NCBI GenBank assembly: GCA_002689445.1
Contig: NZGC01000026.1
Coordinates: 1-37,284, forward strand
Direction: 5' to 3'
Length of the DNA stretch: 37,284 bases
From: Gammaproteobacteria bacterium
GTDB taxonomy: Bacteria > Pseudomonadota > Gammaproteobacteria > Pseudomonadales > Azotimanducaceae
A program made the position numbers and the translations under genes. Positions 30,769 to 37,284 of this stretch are shown in pieces. Position 1 is the stretch's first letter. Every line of letters starts with the position of its first letter. Under the pieces are notes generated by a model. It was not told the DNA's origin. It worked only from the letters and a program-made list of their open reading frames with translations, and did not search any database.

Positions 30769-31695
30769 ATGAAGCAGCGATTTCAGATGATCGACTATGA
30801 AGTCGATAAAGGTCGGGCGCGGATCACGCTCAATCGACCTGAAAAGCGTAATGCGCTCTCGATTGCTTTGGTTGAGGAGCTGCGAGACGCCCTGTGGGAA
30901 GCGGATGACGACAAATCGGTACATTGTGTCATTTTAAAAGGTGCCGGTAAGTCGTTTTGTGCGGGGTACGATTTGACGCCCAACCGCGTATCCCCATCTG
31001 ATGGAATCGACCGTAGGCGGGGTATTGGTATCGATGACGATGCATGGATGATCGAGCGTTTTCAACGGGAGTTACGCACGTTGACCGAGATGCATAAGCC
31101 GACCATAGCGCAAATCCATGGGCATTGTTATGCAGGCGGCACTGATCTAGCACTCTACTGCGATATGTTGATCGCAGCAGACTCGGCTCGTTTTGGTTAC
31201 AGCGCCCTGAGAAATATGGGCGCAGCGCCTAATCAAATGTGGCTCTATCACATTGGTCCGCAGTGGACAAAACGGTTGTTGCTAACCGGTGATACGATCA
31301 GTGGCGAAGAAGCGGCTCAAATTGGGCTGGTGCTGAAAGCGGTGCCTTTGGAGCAATTGGATCATGAGGTGGAGGGTCTTGCCGATCGCTTGTCATGGAT
31401 TGACCCAGAAATGTTGTCTGCCAATAAACGTATCATCAATATTGGGATGGAGCTTATGGGCGCCCAAGTGCTTCAGCGCCTCGCGGCGGAAAATGATGCG
31501 CGGGCCCATACCACTCAGGCAGCGCGGAGCGTTTTTAAACAAATTAATGCGGAAGGCTTAGCGGCTGCCCTCGCCGACCGGGATGCCCCTTTTGGCGATA
31601 GCCGTGCCAGAGTAGTTGGACCGGAATTGAGAGATTCAGATGGAGCGCTATTGCCCTCTGATCAAAATAGTCAAGGAGAAATGGTGGATGAGTGA
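30769..31695 (+). CDS. Enoyl-CoA hydratase/isomerase (crotonase) family protein with altered active site
   Basis: The 308-residue protein has the crotonase fold. ITLNRPEKRNALS is near the N-terminus, the oxyanion-hole segment KSFCAGYDL is at about residues 61-69, and the second oxyanion region HGHCYAGGTDLALYCD at about 117-132. The two catalytic glutamates of enoyl-CoA hydratase are not kept: the first aligns with Asp126 and the second with Ala146 in RFGYSALRNMG. So simple hydration is unlikely, and an isomerase, hydrolase, dehalogenase or lyase activity is possible. The stop overlaps the ThuA-like start by eight bases, implying coupled translation. It shares a divergent promoter region with the PhyH gene. 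An AAGGG-rich stretch precedes the ATG. Confidence 0.85.
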   Translation: MKQRFQMIDYEVDKGRARITLNRPEKRNALSIALVEELRDALWEADDDKSVHCVILKGAGKSFCAGYDLTPNRVSPSDGIDRRRGIGIDDDAWMIERFQRELRTLTEMHKPTIAQIHGHCYAGGTDLALYCDMLIAADSARFGYSALRNMGAAPNQMWLYHIGPQWTKRLLLTGDTISGEEAAQIGLVLKAVPLEQLDHEVEGLADRLSWIDPEMLSANKRIINIGMELMGAQVLQRLAAENDARAHTTQAARSVFKQINAEGLAAALADRDAPFGDSRARVVGPELRDSDGALLPSDQNSQGEMVDE

Positions 31696-32437
31696 CCCTT
31701 TAGTGGACGTGTATCTTGTGTGTAATGCCAAATATCACGATACCAATTTTGCCCGGCTTGAGTTGCTCAAATTACTTGCCGAACATGAGGATATACACAC
31801 TCGAGTTGCAGAAAACTTTAGTGATATCAATGCGATAAAGGCCTCGAAATTGCTCATAACCTACACGTGCGATCTGCGGCCGAGTGAAGCGGAACAAACA
31901 GGCCTTGCGGAATTTTTAGAAGCAGGTGGGCGCTGGTTTGCACTACATGCGACCAACGCCCTGATTGAATTTGTGGATGGTAAAGCTGACACCCCGGATA
32001 TTGCTCCCCGCTTTATGTCGTTGTTGGGGAGTCGTTTTGTGGCTCATCCCAGTAACACGAGCTTTATTGTCAAAGTAACCGACATCGATCATCCACTGAC
32101 ACGAAATCTAACGGACTTTGAGGTTGCTGATGAAGAACCTTATTACTGTGAACCGAGAGGCGAGCAACAGGTGTTGTTGGAAGCCAGCTATCGCCAACCG
32201 TCTCTGGGTTACGTTGCGACAAACTATGGGACTGACAGAGAGACGCAGCCACAGATGTATCTGCATCCCGTTGGCCAGGGCGAGGTTTTGTATTTGACGC
32301 TCGGACATTGCACAGGTAAGCATGATATGAAACCCATGGCGGATATCGTTCCCGTGGTTCGCGGTTCATGGGAGACTGACACGTACTATGAATTATTGCG
32401 TCGCGGCATTCGCTGGGGCGTGGGTGCCTTGTCTTAA
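31688..32437 (+). CDS. ThuA-like domain protein
   Basis: The 249-residue protein resembles the ThuA-like family, which has a class-I glutamine-amidotransferase-like fold without a proven enzyme activity. Visible family features are VYLVCNAKYHDTNFARLELL at the start, a strand-turn ending SKLLITYTCD, GGRWFALHATNALIEF, and HPLTRNLTDFEVADEEPYY followed by GQGEVLYLTLGHC. No signal peptide is present. The ATG at 31688 has AAGGAG (31673-31678) nine bases upstream and overlaps the crotonase stop, so the two proteins are probably made together. ThuA relatives are tied to trehalose or other sugar catabolism in some bacteria, but here the neighbours suggest another pathway. The role is unknown. Confidence 0.75.
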   Translation: MSDPLVDVYLVCNAKYHDTNFARLELLKLLAEHEDIHTRVAENFSDINAIKASKLLITYTCDLRPSEAEQTGLAEFLEAGGRWFALHATNALIEFVDGKADTPDIAPRFMSLLGSRFVAHPSNTSFIVKVTDIDHPLTRNLTDFEVADEEPYYCEPRGEQQVLLEASYRQPSLGYVATNYGTDRETQPQMYLHPVGQGEVLYLTLGHCTGKHDMKPMADIVPVVRGSWETDTYYELLRRGIRWGVGALS

Positions 32438-32700
32438 GGGGTGTTAGTAAAGCTGAAAGTCAACACGGTGGTCACGTCTAGGATTGTCAGCGGGACGCTG
32501 GCTTTATAGGCGAAGCTGTGGTTTGGTGTCGTCGGCGGGGCGCCAAGTGAGTGGGCCGCGATGCTCAAGTAAGCTCCAGATCAATTAGGTTGATGAAAAG
32601 TGTTCGGCTGGCGACCATTTTTGAGGATGTTGGAGCAAGTTTGTGTTGAGAAACCGCAGCGAAAGGGGACAGTGCTTCGCAACAGTAATGAGGAAAATGG

Positions 32701-33459
32701 ATGACTAATCGAGATCAAATACCCTTCTGGGTCATCACGGGTGCAGCGTCGGGGATTGGAGCTGCGGTAACCCAGCAGGTCGCCGAATCCGGTGCTCGGG
32801 TTTTGGCGCTGGATGTTGATAATGAAAAGGGTCGTACCCTAAGTGAAAGCACAGGCGCAGCATTTCTGAGTTTTGACGTATCAGACTACGAGCAATGGCA
32901 ACAGCTGCAGTCAAAAATCAAGACGGAGTTTGGCGAATGGGGTGCGCCCACGCGATTACATCTGAATGCAGGTATTCAAATTGCACCACCCACTGCTCCG
33001 CTTTCCGACTATCAGTTAGAGGCGATGACCCTTGATCGCTATCAAAAAATGATGGGAGTCAATGTGGATGGCGTGGTGTTTGGTCTGAAAGCGATGTTAC
33101 CGCTGATGGGGGCGGGTTCTGCTATCGTTGTGACTGCCTCGTTGGCCGGCGTCACGCCTTACACGGTCGATCCCCTCTACGCGATGAGTAAACATGCAAT
33201 GGTGGGGCTCGTCCGCAGTATGGGGCCAATTCTCAAAGCCCGAGGCATCGCGATTCACGCCCTGTGTCCCGGGGGAGTCGATACGAGTCTTGTTCCATTG
33301 GCTCAAAAGGGTAATCCCGCAGCGTTCATGACCCCGCAAACCTTGGCAGATGATGTGGTTGCGCTGATGACGGAAGAAGAATCGGGTAAGAGTTGGGTAC
33401 GGCTACGAACAGACAAGCCAAAATATATCATTCGTGCGCCGGGTGATAAGCAACGATAG
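32701..33459 (+). CDS. Short-chain dehydrogenase/reductase (SDR)
   Basis: The 252-residue classical SDR has TGAASGIG at residues 14-21. Asp37 and Asp39 follow strand 2 (VLALDVDNEKG), favouring NAD over NADP. LHLNAG replaces the usual N-N-A-G, the catalytic Ser is in VVTASLAG, and YAMSK carries the Tyr and Lys. CPGGVDTSL is the usual P-G-x-V-x-T loop. The ATG is preceded by GAGGAAA. It stands 263 bases after the ThuA-like gene and 14 bases before an EthD-like gene with which it probably forms an operon. It likely oxidises a hydroxy intermediate of the same accessory pathway; the substrate is unknown. Confidence 0.87.
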   Translation: MTNRDQIPFWVITGAASGIGAAVTQQVAESGARVLALDVDNEKGRTLSESTGAAFLSFDVSDYEQWQQLQSKIKTEFGEWGAPTRLHLNAGIQIAPPTAPLSDYQLEAMTLDRYQKMMGVNVDGVVFGLKAMLPLMGAGSAIVVTASLAGVTPYTVDPLYAMSKHAMVGLVRSMGPILKARGIAIHALCPGGVDTSLVPLAQKGNPAAFMTPQTLADDVVALMTEEESGKSWVRLRTDKPKYIIRAPGDKQR

Positions 33460-33473
33460 AGGAGCAGAAGGTC

Positions 33474-34049
33474 ATGTTGAAGTTGGTCGCGATCAGTGCA
33501 AAAAAGTCAGAAGCTTTACCTTCAAATTTGCCGCCTGATTCGCTGCGACTCTCAGCATCCGCTGAAGAAACAGCGCATCTCCCCTTTGCTTCAATGACCA
33601 TTGGCAGCAATCCGGCCGTTATGCATCATTCCGAACTTGCTGATGTAGGGCTTTATTTGGTTGCGGAACGGGCGATGCTCAATCGGCCACTTTCAGAGCT
33701 CTCGGAATCTGAGTTGCCCGGAAGTATTGGTATCTTTCCGATGGTCGCTCACCCAGATTTGGGACCGAGCGCATCCGACCAGCATTGGCAAATGCAACAC
33801 GGACCACTCGCATTAGAGGTCCACACTTGTATGACGCATTACTACCAACTGCAAGTCTTGCATCGGTTCAGCGGGCCTGAATGGCACGGTTTAGCCTTAT
33901 GCTGTTTCGCAACCGAAGACGATCTACGGTACCGGTTTTTTAATTCTGCGGCAGGAGAAAAAGCCATTGCGCTTGATGTGCGCCGATTTGCAGACACTCA
34001 AAACTCGCCTCGGCGAGTCATAGCATCGGTCGCTTTGAATGCTCAATGA
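33474..34049 (+). CDS. EthD-like small protein (tentative)
   Basis: The 191-residue protein is not a confident family match. The segment HWQMQHGPLALEVHT resembles the W-x-x-x-H-x-P-L-A-L signature of EthD-type dimeric alpha+beta barrel proteins. The later FFNSAAGEKAIALDVRRFAD resembles the F-x-D segment near the end of that domain. EthD proteins assist oxidative or dehydration steps in breakdown of ethers, polyketide-like or aromatic compounds. A GGAG about seven bases before the ATG and the 14-base gap to the SDR gene suggest an operon. Its 3' end is one base from the convergent pit stop. If it is not EthD-like it should be called hypothetical. Confidence 0.55.
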   Translation: MLKLVAISAKKSEALPSNLPPDSLRLSASAEETAHLPFASMTIGSNPAVMHHSELADVGLYLVAERAMLNRPLSELSESELPGSIGIFPMVAHPDLGPSASDQHWQMQHGPLALEVHTCMTHYYQLQVLHRFSGPEWHGLALCCFATEDDLRYRFFNSAAGEKAIALDVRRFADTQNSPRRVIASVALNAQ

Positions 34050-34050
34050 T

Positions 34051-35319
34051 TTAACCGGTGCCGAAGATGGCCTTGAACACATAGAAGAAAATGATGGCCA
34101 AAATTGCGCCAGCCGGTAGGGTCACCAGCCATGAAAGGAAGATGGTCCCAACCACTCTAAGATTCAGGGCATGTAAACCTTTCGCTAGGCCAACGCCGAG
34201 CACGCCACCCACCAAGGTGTGCGTGGTGCTAATCGGCAAGCTATAAGCGGAGGCCAGAACTACCGTCGTTGCGGCGGCGAGCTCTGCGGCAAAACCGCTA
34301 CTCGGTGTCAATTCTGTAATCTGGGTGCCGATCGTTCGCATCACACGGTAGCCATACAATGCCAAGCCAGCAACAATGCCTGCTCCACCTAAAAACAATA
34401 TCCAACTGGGCATTACTGCCTTTTGTACAACGTCACCGCCGGATTCGATGATGCTGTTGACGGCGGCTAAGGGGCCGATGGCATTGGCAACGTCATTTGA
34501 ACCGTGAGCAAATGCCATCGCGCATGCGGTGAATAGCATCAATACGCCAAAAAGCCGCTCAATACTCTTCACGTCCTGTCCCTCGGCGGCACTGACCCGC
34601 TTGATTCGAGTGAGCGCTGCGATGCCAGAGATGCACACAAAGCCAGCAACAAACGTTGAATAGATCAGTGATTGTTGGAAGGTCAAGTCCAAGCCGACAT
34701 GTTTAAGACCTTTGACCATGGTAACCATCGATATGACGAACCCGACCATAAAGATATAAAAAGGGATCACTCGTTTCGCTGACACAAACGGATCAGCAGT
34801 ATCAAAAACTAACCGTCGCACACTCATATAAAGAAAGAATGAGACGGTGCCCGCCAATACCGGGGAAACCACCCAACTGGCCGCGATGTTGCCGACTTTT
34901 AGCCAATTAACTGCCTCAACGGATATACCAACGGAAGCAAAACCGACAATAGCACCGACAATACTGTGGGTTGTCGATACGGGCCATCCGAAGGTGGTGG
35001 CGATTAAGAGCCAAGTGCCGGCGGCCAATAACGCCGCCATCATACCGTACACCAAGAGCTCGGGTTCGCCGGACAAGAGCTCCGGGTCGACGATGCCTTT
35101 GCGAATGGTAGAGGTGACTTCTCCGCCGGCAAGATAAGCCCCGGCAAATTCAAAGACCATAGCGATCAGGATCGCTTGCTTGATGGTGATGGCTTTTGCA
35201 CCAACCGAGGTGCCCATCGCATTGGCCACATCATTGGCGCCGACACCCCAAGCCATAAAAAAACCAAAACAAATTGTCAGAATCAGCAGCGTGCTGCCAT
35301 AGTCTTCAAGAACGCCCAT
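34051..35319 (-). CDS. pit: Low-affinity inorganic phosphate transporter Pit
   Basis: The 422-residue inner-membrane protein is a Pit/PiT-family phosphate (metal-phosphate) transporter with about ten hydrophobic segments. It holds the two inverted family signatures: GANDVANAMGTSVG at residues 27-40 and AHGSNDVANAIGPLAAV near residue 270. TTHSIVGAIVG and TTHTLVGGVLG are the matching second signature halves. AGGAAGG precedes the ATG. It lies eight bases after the DUF47 gene, the usual Pit partner, forming a two-gene operon. Its stop is separated by one base from the stop of the convergent EthD-like gene, so transcripts must overlap there. Confidence 0.93.
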   Translation of the reverse strand: MGVLEDYGSTLLILTICFGFFMAWGVGANDVANAMGTSVGAKAITIKQAILIAMVFEFAGAYLAGGEVTSTIRKGIVDPELLSGEPELLVYGMMAALLAAGTWLLIATTFGWPVSTTHSIVGAIVGFASVGISVEAVNWLKVGNIAASWVVSPVLAGTVSFFLYMSVRRLVFDTADPFVSAKRVIPFYIFMVGFVISMVTMVKGLKHVGLDLTFQQSLIYSTFVAGFVCISGIAALTRIKRVSAAEGQDVKSIERLFGVLMLFTACAMAFAHGSNDVANAIGPLAAVNSIIESGGDVVQKAVMPSWILFLGGAGIVAGLALYGYRVMRTIGTQITELTPSSGFAAELAAATTVVLASAYSLPISTTHTLVGGVLGVGLAKGLHALNLRVVGTIFLSWLVTLPAGAILAIIFFYVFKAIFGTG

Positions 35320-35327
35320 CTGCCTTC

Positions 35328-36008
35328 CTAGCTCGCAATTAAGTTCATCATACGATTGCCCACGGTTTGTGCATCGTCGGCAATATCCCCAAGTTTTTCG
35401 ATAATTTGGTACAAAAACACAGCGTTAACCGGGTTCATATTGGCCTCTTGCTCAAAGAGGGCGCGGCGCAGTCTGACTTGTCGGATATCTGATTCGTGTT
35501 CGGCGACATCGAGGGCCTCTAACAGGTTTTCCACTTTATCGATGACTTGGCCGCTAAAACTGGTGGTGACCAAGGTGTTGAGCTCATCAATCACATTTCT
35601 GGCGATGGCAACAGTGTCGATGTTGGCTTTATAAAACTCATCGAAGGGTTGACTGACTTCCGCAGGGAAAGCCATCTCTCGGCCCAGCATAAGACCCGCG
35701 ATATCTTTTGCACCGTTGGCAATTTGATCTTGGACTTGGATGATTTCGAGTAAATGATTCCGTGGGACGGGCAAAAAAAGGCTTCGGGGTAGACTCAATC
35801 TAACGGTTCTTTTGAGCTCATCGGCTTCGCCTTCTAGTTCGGCGATGACTTGGTATTGATGTTCAGCGCGTGTCCAGTCTGCGGTCGCGACTGCCTCGAA
35901 AAAGGGGGTCAGAGCAAGGACGGTTTTCTCGCAGGTTTCCATGTGTTCGCGAATGGGTGATATGGGCGAAGACCCAAAAAGCTTTGAGAATATTGGCGTA
36001 CCAGCCAT
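35328..36008 (-). CDS. DUF47 / PhoU-like Pit accessory protein (TIGR00153 family)
   Basis: The 226-residue cytoplasmic protein is all-helical and PhoU-like. It opens with PIFSKLFGSSPISPIREHM, has ELEGEADELKRTVRLSL, the family segment RNHLLEIIQVQDQIANGAKDIAGL, and ends with FLYQIIEKLGDIADDAQTVGNRM. Such proteins are encoded directly upstream of pit and are thought to control its transport. I chose the ATG at 36008, preceded by GGAGGGG, over one 12 codons upstream that has no such site. It is the promoter-proximal gene of the DUF47-pit operon. Confidence 0.88.
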   Translation of the reverse strand: MAGTPIFSKLFGSSPISPIREHMETCEKTVLALTPFFEAVATADWTRAEHQYQVIAELEGEADELKRTVRLSLPRSLFLPVPRNHLLEIIQVQDQIANGAKDIAGLMLGREMAFPAEVSQPFDEFYKANIDTVAIARNVIDELNTLVTTSFSGQVIDKVENLLEALDVAEHESDIRQVRLRRALFEQEANMNPVNAVFLYQIIEKLGDIADDAQTVGNRMMNLIAS

Positions 36009-36374
36009 GCGTCCCCTCCATGTCATTACGCCCGAATGTGCCAATAATTCTACGCGAAAGTTAGAGAATAGCGAGCGTTTGCTACAGCATAAACCACCCT
36101 TTGAACCGTGCTCAAAGAAGGAGTTTTGTCAAGCATAGCGCCGAGGCGTTGTGCCTTTGCGCCAATAAAATTCATGCCCATCGAATCGCGGGTATGGCCT
36201 CGAGAGTAGGAATCAGTTGGGACAGTCCAACGAAAATACGCGTTTTGTGAGGGTCGCTTGACCAGCAAGTTATCGGTATAAATGTGTTGAGTCGATCTTT
36301 CTTGAGAGGGTGCTGGGCGGATTCAAGGACGACTGGATCGGGGTTGATGGTGGCAAAGCTAGGTAGGGTTAGCG
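36009..36374. other. 366-bp intergenic region upstream of DUF47-pit and downstream of the LysR gene
   Basis: This must contain the promoter of the DUF47-pit operon and the end of the LysR transcript, both on the minus strand. No supported gene is seen; the open frames of 65-72 codons are without recognisable features. I see no convincing Pho-box repeat or strong terminator. Confidence 0.5.
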
Positions 36375-37274
36375 CTATTCGGCGGCAAGGCTACGGTTTG
36401 CCGCGGCAATCGAATGGGTAATCGCTGCCATGACCGAGGCCCCAGTTGTCGATGCCGAAGCCCCATGTCTCGTAATAAAGCCAATGGAACGATACAGCGC
36501 TGGCTTTTTAAGCGGGATGAAGCGCAACGATTCAGAGGTCTCTTGGAACGCAAGTTGGGGCAAGGTGGTCACACAACTTCCCGTTTCTAAAAGCGCGAGA
36601 ATTGAAGTCATATCTGATAGGTAGACTCGACTGTTGTTGAGAAGATGCTCAACGGCGGTGCCTTTGATCAGTCGTGAAGTCCCGTTAGTGATGAGCGTGT
36701 GGCGCGATAAATCTTGCCACTGTACTGTGTTTTTCTTCGCTAAAGGATGCTGTTGGTGGCATACAATCCCAATTTGATCTCGCATGAGCGGTCTGAAGTT
36801 AAAGTGTTCAACGCCATCCCACAGCGAACTCACGCCAAATTCTACCTGGCCTGATCGGACCATTTCTGCAACAAATTCAGCAGGACCATCGTGTAATCCG
36901 ATCTCGATATCCGGATATTGCTCAATGAATTGGTTGAGAACACCAGGCATGAAGCGTCGTGCGATAGAGGGTACCGTTGCCACCTCAATCCTCCCCGCGC
37001 GCTGCTGAATCACGTCGTCGATTTCTTTGTTTAACCGATCATGTAAGCCAACGAGTTCCTGAAACTTAGGCAGGAAAATCCGACCGAAAGCCGTGAGCTT
37101 TCCTTGGCGTTTTTTCTCGAAGATCGGCGCATCAAGCTGCGCCTCTAATTCCCTGATACCGAGCGAAATGGCTGGTTGGGACCGATGGAGTCGGTTTGCA
37201 GCAGCTTGGAAGCTGCCCAGTTCATGTACCAGGACGGCGTAACGAAGCTGTTGAATTTTAAGTCCTCTAGGCAT
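36375..37274 (-). CDS. LysR-family transcriptional regulator
   Basis: The 299-residue protein is a LysR-type regulator. The N-terminal winged helix-turn-helix (about residues 5-65) contains SFQAAANRLHRSQPAISLGIRELE. The C-terminal substrate-binding domain has RIEVATVPSIARRFMPGVLNQF, GEFGVSSLW-type QVEFGVSSLWDG and TSILALLETGSCVTTLPQLA. This last stretch corresponds to the G-x-G-x-x-x-L-P loop of the CbnR/CysB-like group. The gene is complete, but only ten bases upstream of its start are inside the window, so any divergent target lies outside. Regulators of this type often control adjacent aromatic or sulfur catabolism genes. Confidence 0.9.
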   Translation of the reverse strand: MPRGLKIQQLRYAVLVHELGSFQAAANRLHRSQPAISLGIRELEAQLDAPIFEKKRQGKLTAFGRIFLPKFQELVGLHDRLNKEIDDVIQQRAGRIEVATVPSIARRFMPGVLNQFIEQYPDIEIGLHDGPAEFVAEMVRSGQVEFGVSSLWDGVEHFNFRPLMRDQIGIVCHQQHPLAKKNTVQWQDLSRHTLITNGTSRLIKGTAVEHLLNNSRVYLSDMTSILALLETGSCVTTLPQLAFQETSESLRFIPLKKPALYRSIGFITRHGASASTTGASVMAAITHSIAAANRSLAAE

Positions 37275-37284
37275 AACTAAATAT

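Noticed and set aside
30706-30924. 73-codon N-terminal extension of the PhyH-type protein
   Set aside because: The extension is not PhyH-like and would cover the divergent promoter and part of the crotonase gene. The ATG at 30705 has a good ribosome site.
1-37284. tRNA, rRNA, insertion sequence or phage genes
   Set aside because: Reading both strands I found no cloverleaf-like segment, transposase, integrase or terminal inverted repeat that I could support.

Overview
The window looks like chromosome from a marine, polysaccharide-degrading gammaproteobacterium, possibly of the Cellvibrionales/Pseudomonadales type (SAR92- or OM60-like). This rests on an Entner-Doudoroff operon with a HexR-type regulator, a GH16 laminarinase, a large TonB-dependent receptor of the glycan-associated class, and gammaproteobacterial Pit, RlmA and Gap proteins. 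The taxonomic guess is inference only. I see no rRNA, tRNA, phage, transposon or CRISPR array.

Layout. (1) 2-5223, plus strand: a run of oxidoreductase and small-molecule genes (5'-truncated luciferase-like monooxygenase, nitronate-monooxygenase-like flavoprotein, zinc-independent MDR reductase, nitroreductase, SnoaL-like protein, SDR). Each has its own ribosome binding site. They look like an accessory catabolic or detoxification cluster. (2) 5417-6274: rlmA, a 23S rRNA methyltransferase. (3) 6960-12562: the operon edd-glk-eda-zwf-pgl, whose reading frames all overlap by 1-4 bases. It turns glucose into pyruvate and glyceraldehyde-3-phosphate. A HexR-like operator nested in a longer inverted repeat lies upstream. 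hexR (minus) and gap (plus) are divergent around a second HexR-like palindrome. (4) 15188-19471: a secreted malectin-like/GH16 endo-beta-glucanase and a lipoprotein with four copies of a ~163-residue domain, probably a surface beta-glucan binding protein. A strong terminator follows.

(5) 19794-27704, minus strand: a TonB-dependent receptor, a terminator, then halogenase-like flavoprotein 1, SapC-like protein, cupin/JmjC-like oxygenase and halogenase-like flavoprotein 2. This gene set is known to recur beside glycan receptors, but its biochemical role is, to my knowledge, unexplained. It is the best candidate here for an undescribed system. Upstream is about 1 kb without genes, holding two identical LacI-type 14-bp operators 32 bp apart. 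A LytTR regulator with a degenerate receiver domain follows.

(6) 29785-34049: a second accessory catabolic segment (PhyH-type dioxygenase, crotonase lacking its usual second glutamate, ThuA-like protein, SDR, EthD-like protein). (7) 34051-37274, minus strand: the phosphate transporter pit with its DUF47 partner, and a LysR regulator.

Working model (inference): GH16 cuts laminarin-like beta-glucan at the surface, the repeat lipoprotein holds the polymer, the TonB receptor imports oligosaccharides, and Glk plus the Entner-Doudoroff enzymes use the glucose under HexR control. The halogenase/SapC/cupin genes do something unknown that is coupled to this uptake.
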